Below, piece by piece: positions 61,801 through 64,000 of a DNA stretch of 64,000 nucleotides. Every line of letters starts with the position of its first letter. Position 1 is the first letter of the stretch. The notes under the pieces are model-generated. The model saw nothing but the letters and a program-made list of their open reading frames with translations. It made no database searches and was not told the DNA's origin. Both the position numbers and the translations under genes were made by a program. The stretch is from Erigeron canadensis (taxonomy: Eukaryota > Streptophyta > Magnoliopsida > Asterales > Asteraceae), in the NCBI RefSeq assembly GCF_010389155.1, contig NC_057765.1, positions 19,858,270-19,922,269 on the forward strand, given 5' to 3'.

Positions 61801-61937
61801 ATGGCTGGTAACATCATTTAATGAATAAACTAAACAGATTTTGCTGGTTTGGAATTTTAAAGTTTAATTCCGCTTTCTTTGACGCCGTTAGGCGAAAGTT
61901 TTTGGAAATCCATACTTTTTAAACGATGGGTGTTACA
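58838..61937. mobile_element. Solo-LTR-like unit E (3100 bp), inserted in LTR F
   Basis: Begins TGTAACATCCTGAAC and ends GATGGGTGTTACA, flanked by the perfect 5-bp duplication CTTAT (58833-58837 and 61938-61942). It has no gag or pol and no second LTR, so a long solo LTR (Ty3-type LTRs in plants can be this long) or a non-autonomous unit is the best reading. A second TGTAACATCCTAAAC occurs inside at about 59146. It also contains iterated CTGCGGCGCA/CTGCGACGCA motifs (60063-60150) and ATGATATG-type degenerate repeats (60690-60910). Short open frames inside have no recognisable domain. Confidence 0.75.
60690..60910. repeat. Degenerate GATATG/AAATG repeat tract inside E
   Basis: About 220 bp made of variants of ATGATATG, GAAATG and TAATGATATG with irregular spacing. 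Low-complexity; no coding potential. Confidence 0.6.
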
Positions 61938-62085
61938 CTTATTAATCATTTCATGATCACATTAATCAATATATTACATTTAATATATTAATTAATTACA
62001 TAGAGTATACGTGTCATTTAGTGTGACTATGTAGGCTTAAATAATTTATGTATATACGTTTATTTAACGTGATCATATTTTAACA
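61938..62085 (-). repeat. Right piece of LTR F (its 5' start)
   Basis: On the - strand the LTR starts TGTTAAAATATGATCACG at 62085 and reads into E at 61942. The sequence resumes left of E at 58837-58756 and then left of C at 35321. Confidence 0.5.
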
Positions 62086-62093
62086 ATCTCTAT

Positions 62094-62164
62094 TCAAAAA
62101 CATATCTCGTGGTGTACGATTAAAATACTCAAAAATATATTTCGTGATGTACGATTAAAATGAA
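62094..62164. repeat. Two-copy tandem repeat of about 36 bp
   Basis: Copies at 62094-62128 and 62130-62164 share CGTGRTGTACGATTAAAAT with a few differences. Confidence 0.7.
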
Positions 62165-63269
62165 GTGGTAACAGATTATTTATATCTATGCATGGCCAAT
62201 CCATTTTTTATTTGCTATGAATGTTTAATGACGAACGACAAAATGGACTATATCTTTGATCTTTTGACAAAACGACTATATCTATAATGAATATGTTCTA
62301 ACACATATTATTTTGTCGATAATAATAGTACTGTAGCCTTCATAGGTTGTATCTCTACATATACAAAATTAAAATCTGCTTACTTTTGAAGCTAATATTC
62401 GCCATTTCTATATTCTTCTAGTTGCTTATCTTCATATGGTAATATCTTTGCTTACCTTCAAAGGCAGAATCACATTCTCTTGGTGGTGTATCATTTGTTT
62501 TTAATAATGACAAATGTTATGTATATATGTTATCATATTTAAAAATAATTATTACAACGGTAGATAAAATGTGAATTACTTTTATGGTTCTACAAAAATA
62601 AATTTACAAATATATATATGAATAGATATAAGCAGTATCCTGATTCCTAACATATAATAATTGGTTAAAATGCTAAACATATGCAAAACAAACACCAAGA
62701 CGGAAGATGTTAAATTAACCTAATAAATCAACCTAAAAATCAATTTTTAAAGCCTCTGTCATATAAAAAAGTGTACTCCACTCATTCAATTTCTCAACCT
62801 ATTCTTTTGATTATGCCAAAAGTCATCATCAAATTGTTAAATTGATTATTAGATTGATTTGTTAAATTGATTTATCATTTTTTCCGCTAATTGTCTTATC
62901 AAACTAGCTTGCAATCAACAACATTTGGTAAATTTCTAAGTATAATGTATTTTCTGACTTATCTGTTATTGTTAAAGTATTCTACACATGATTTTAAGAT
63001 ATGTAAGTTCTGCTTTTTAGCATCTCATTTTTGGGTTGAAAAACTTCATGGCCAAAAGGGTCAACATCATGTATCTTAGTTTAAGCTCAAAAGCAAAAGT
63101 ACTAGCAAATGAAAAATAACTTTCATAGCCCATAAACAAATATAAAAAAAGAAGTTAATGAACAAAACATAGAAGTTTATTATAAAAAAAACAGAATAAA
63201 GCCTACTAATAGTCTAATTTGATTTTCTTTTTCTTCCTGCACAAGTCTAATCTCTTACCTTTTTCGACA
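62165..63269 (+). other. 1.1 kb without a supported gene
   Basis: AT-rich, short frames only; no transposon end or domain recognised. It lies downstream of the minus-strand gene at the right edge. Confidence 0.5.
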
Positions 63270-63515
63270 AAAAGGGTGAAACTCGAAATTACAAGTTCTA
63301 CTTATAATAGCAAAACTAGCAAAAAGAACGAGACTCGAACCCATAGTTACTACCTACTAGGGTAAAAATTAGGCAAAAAGGCTAAATTCACGACCCTAAC
63401 TACAAGAGCAAGATTTGTGATAACCGAACCCACGGTCCCTACCTATTATGGCAAAAACCGACGAGAAATGACTCGAACCCTTAATCGTTCACAAGGTGTT
63501 CGAACCACATTGAGA
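63270..63515 (-). repeat. Degenerate repeats carrying a tRNA B-box-like core
   Basis: On the + strand ACTCGAA(A/CCC) or ACCGAACCC recurs about every 60-75 bp (near 63282, 63332, 63424, 63471), followed in two copies by TACCTACTA or TACCTATTA-like text. On the - strand this reads GGGTTCGAGTCTCG, close to the polymerase III B-box consensus GGTTCGANNCC. No folded tRNA is recognisable; it may be a decayed SINE-like or tRNA-like array. Confidence 0.35.
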
Positions 63516-63530
63516 CTAAACTTAGAAGCC

Positions 63531-64000
63531 CTAACCATGTGTACACAAATCCAAAAGCTTCTTCCTAGCTTCAACAATCTCATCAAAAAAGTCATCAAGT
63601 TGCACAATCATGTTTTCAACTCCACATTGCAAACCCATAGAACAGCTTTTTAACTTTTCAACCCTTTCACTTACATCAAATTCCATTCCGGTCCCTCTAA
63701 TTCTTTCTAGCTCTGTTTTCAATTCATCAATAGCTGTTCTTGCATTCCAAAACTCATAAAGCAGAACACCATTTTGACCATCTTCATTCTCCATAACTTT
63801 CTCATGTAACCTTGATGCTGAAACCATGAAACCGGACCCGAAAACTGACTTACTTTCACTATAATTCATGTGGCTGTTCCCATGACAAGATGAAGAAAAA
63901 CTTGTTACAGGTGAACAATACACCAACCCACTTAACAATATCAGCAAAAGCAAGGAATTTGTATTTCGCAAGGCAAAAAGTACTCCTCTAAACCCATTGA
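63531..64000 (-). CDS. Plant coiled-coil protein, possibly BPS1/UPF0496-like, 3' end only
   Basis: The frame is open from the right edge (about 155 codons) to TAG at 63531. A hydrophobic segment (SLLLLILLSGLVYCS) is followed by GSGFMVSASRLHEKVMENED, a helical region (YEFWNARTAIDELKTELERI) and a C-terminus MIVQLDDFFDEIVEARKKLLDL then CTHG. The combination of a central hydrophobic stretch and a C-terminal helical DDFFDEIVE(A/G)RKKLLD motif resembles plant-specific proteins of the BYPASS1/UPF0496 kind as I remember them; the family call is tentative. The ATG lies outside the window. It reads as intact within the window and is the best candidate for a living single-copy gene here. Confidence 0.6.
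   Translation of the reverse strand, partial: NGFRGVLFALRNTNSLLLLILLSGLVYCSPVTSFSSSCHGNSHMNYSESKSVFGSGFMVSASRLHEKVMENEDGQNGVLLYEFWNARTAIDELKTELERIRGTGMEFDVSERVEKLKSCSMGLQCGVENMIVQLDDFFDEIVEARKKLLDLCTHG

Overview
The window is plant nuclear DNA, most likely from a eudicot. Evidence: spliced plant-type gene structures (B3-domain genes, a replication-protein-A-like gene, a trihelix GT-1-like relic) embedded in stacked Ty1/copia LTR retrotransposons. The copia elements carry a very large additional ORF (aORF) between pol and the 3' LTR. I know this architecture from Asteraceae genomes, so a daisy-family plant is my best guess, but this is inference only. I see no bacterial, organellar, rRNA, tRNA or CRISPR features.

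Layout. 1-10905: copia element A (+ strand), entering from the left edge: broken pol, long gene-poor stretch with a promoter-like module, aORF, polypurine tract (PPT) and 3' LTR. It sits inside copia element B (- strand, 10906-18923): truncated aORF, pol, gag, primer-binding site (PBS) and 5' LTR. 18924-24270: gene island with two tandem B3-like genes (the first dead, the second apparently open) and a truncated RPA1-like gene converging on them. 24272-34523: sparse region with a probable solo LTR, an unidentified coding relic, a decayed GT-1-like gene and about 6 kb with no gene I can support. 34524-34815: a fold-back MITE. 34832-62085: an old copia-type LTR (F) into which two elements jumped. 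The first is complete copia element C (+, 35322-58755, target-site duplication GAAAC, same family as B). The second is a 3.1 kb solo-LTR-like unit E (58838-61937, duplication CTTAT). C is itself interrupted inside its aORF by copia element D (-, 43174-53671, duplication AAATT). 62086-64000: gene-poor DNA, small repeats, and the 3' part of a plant coiled-coil protein gene on the - strand that runs off the right edge.

How the parts relate. B and C are close relatives, so differences between them show how the family is expressed. The gag and pol of C are in different frames. B lacks exactly a GT...AG segment of 1121 bp whose removal from C fuses gag to pol in frame, which suggests that B descends from a spliced RNA. 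In all the element families the aORF is preceded by its own TATA-containing promoter-like block, independent of the LTR. The aORF products share a conserved N-terminal domain, have nuclear-localisation-like basic clusters and coiled coils, and show no clear signal peptide or membrane segment. They look more like nuclear or accessory proteins than an envelope. Every element here carries stops, frameshifts or deletions in pol, so none looks autonomous today.
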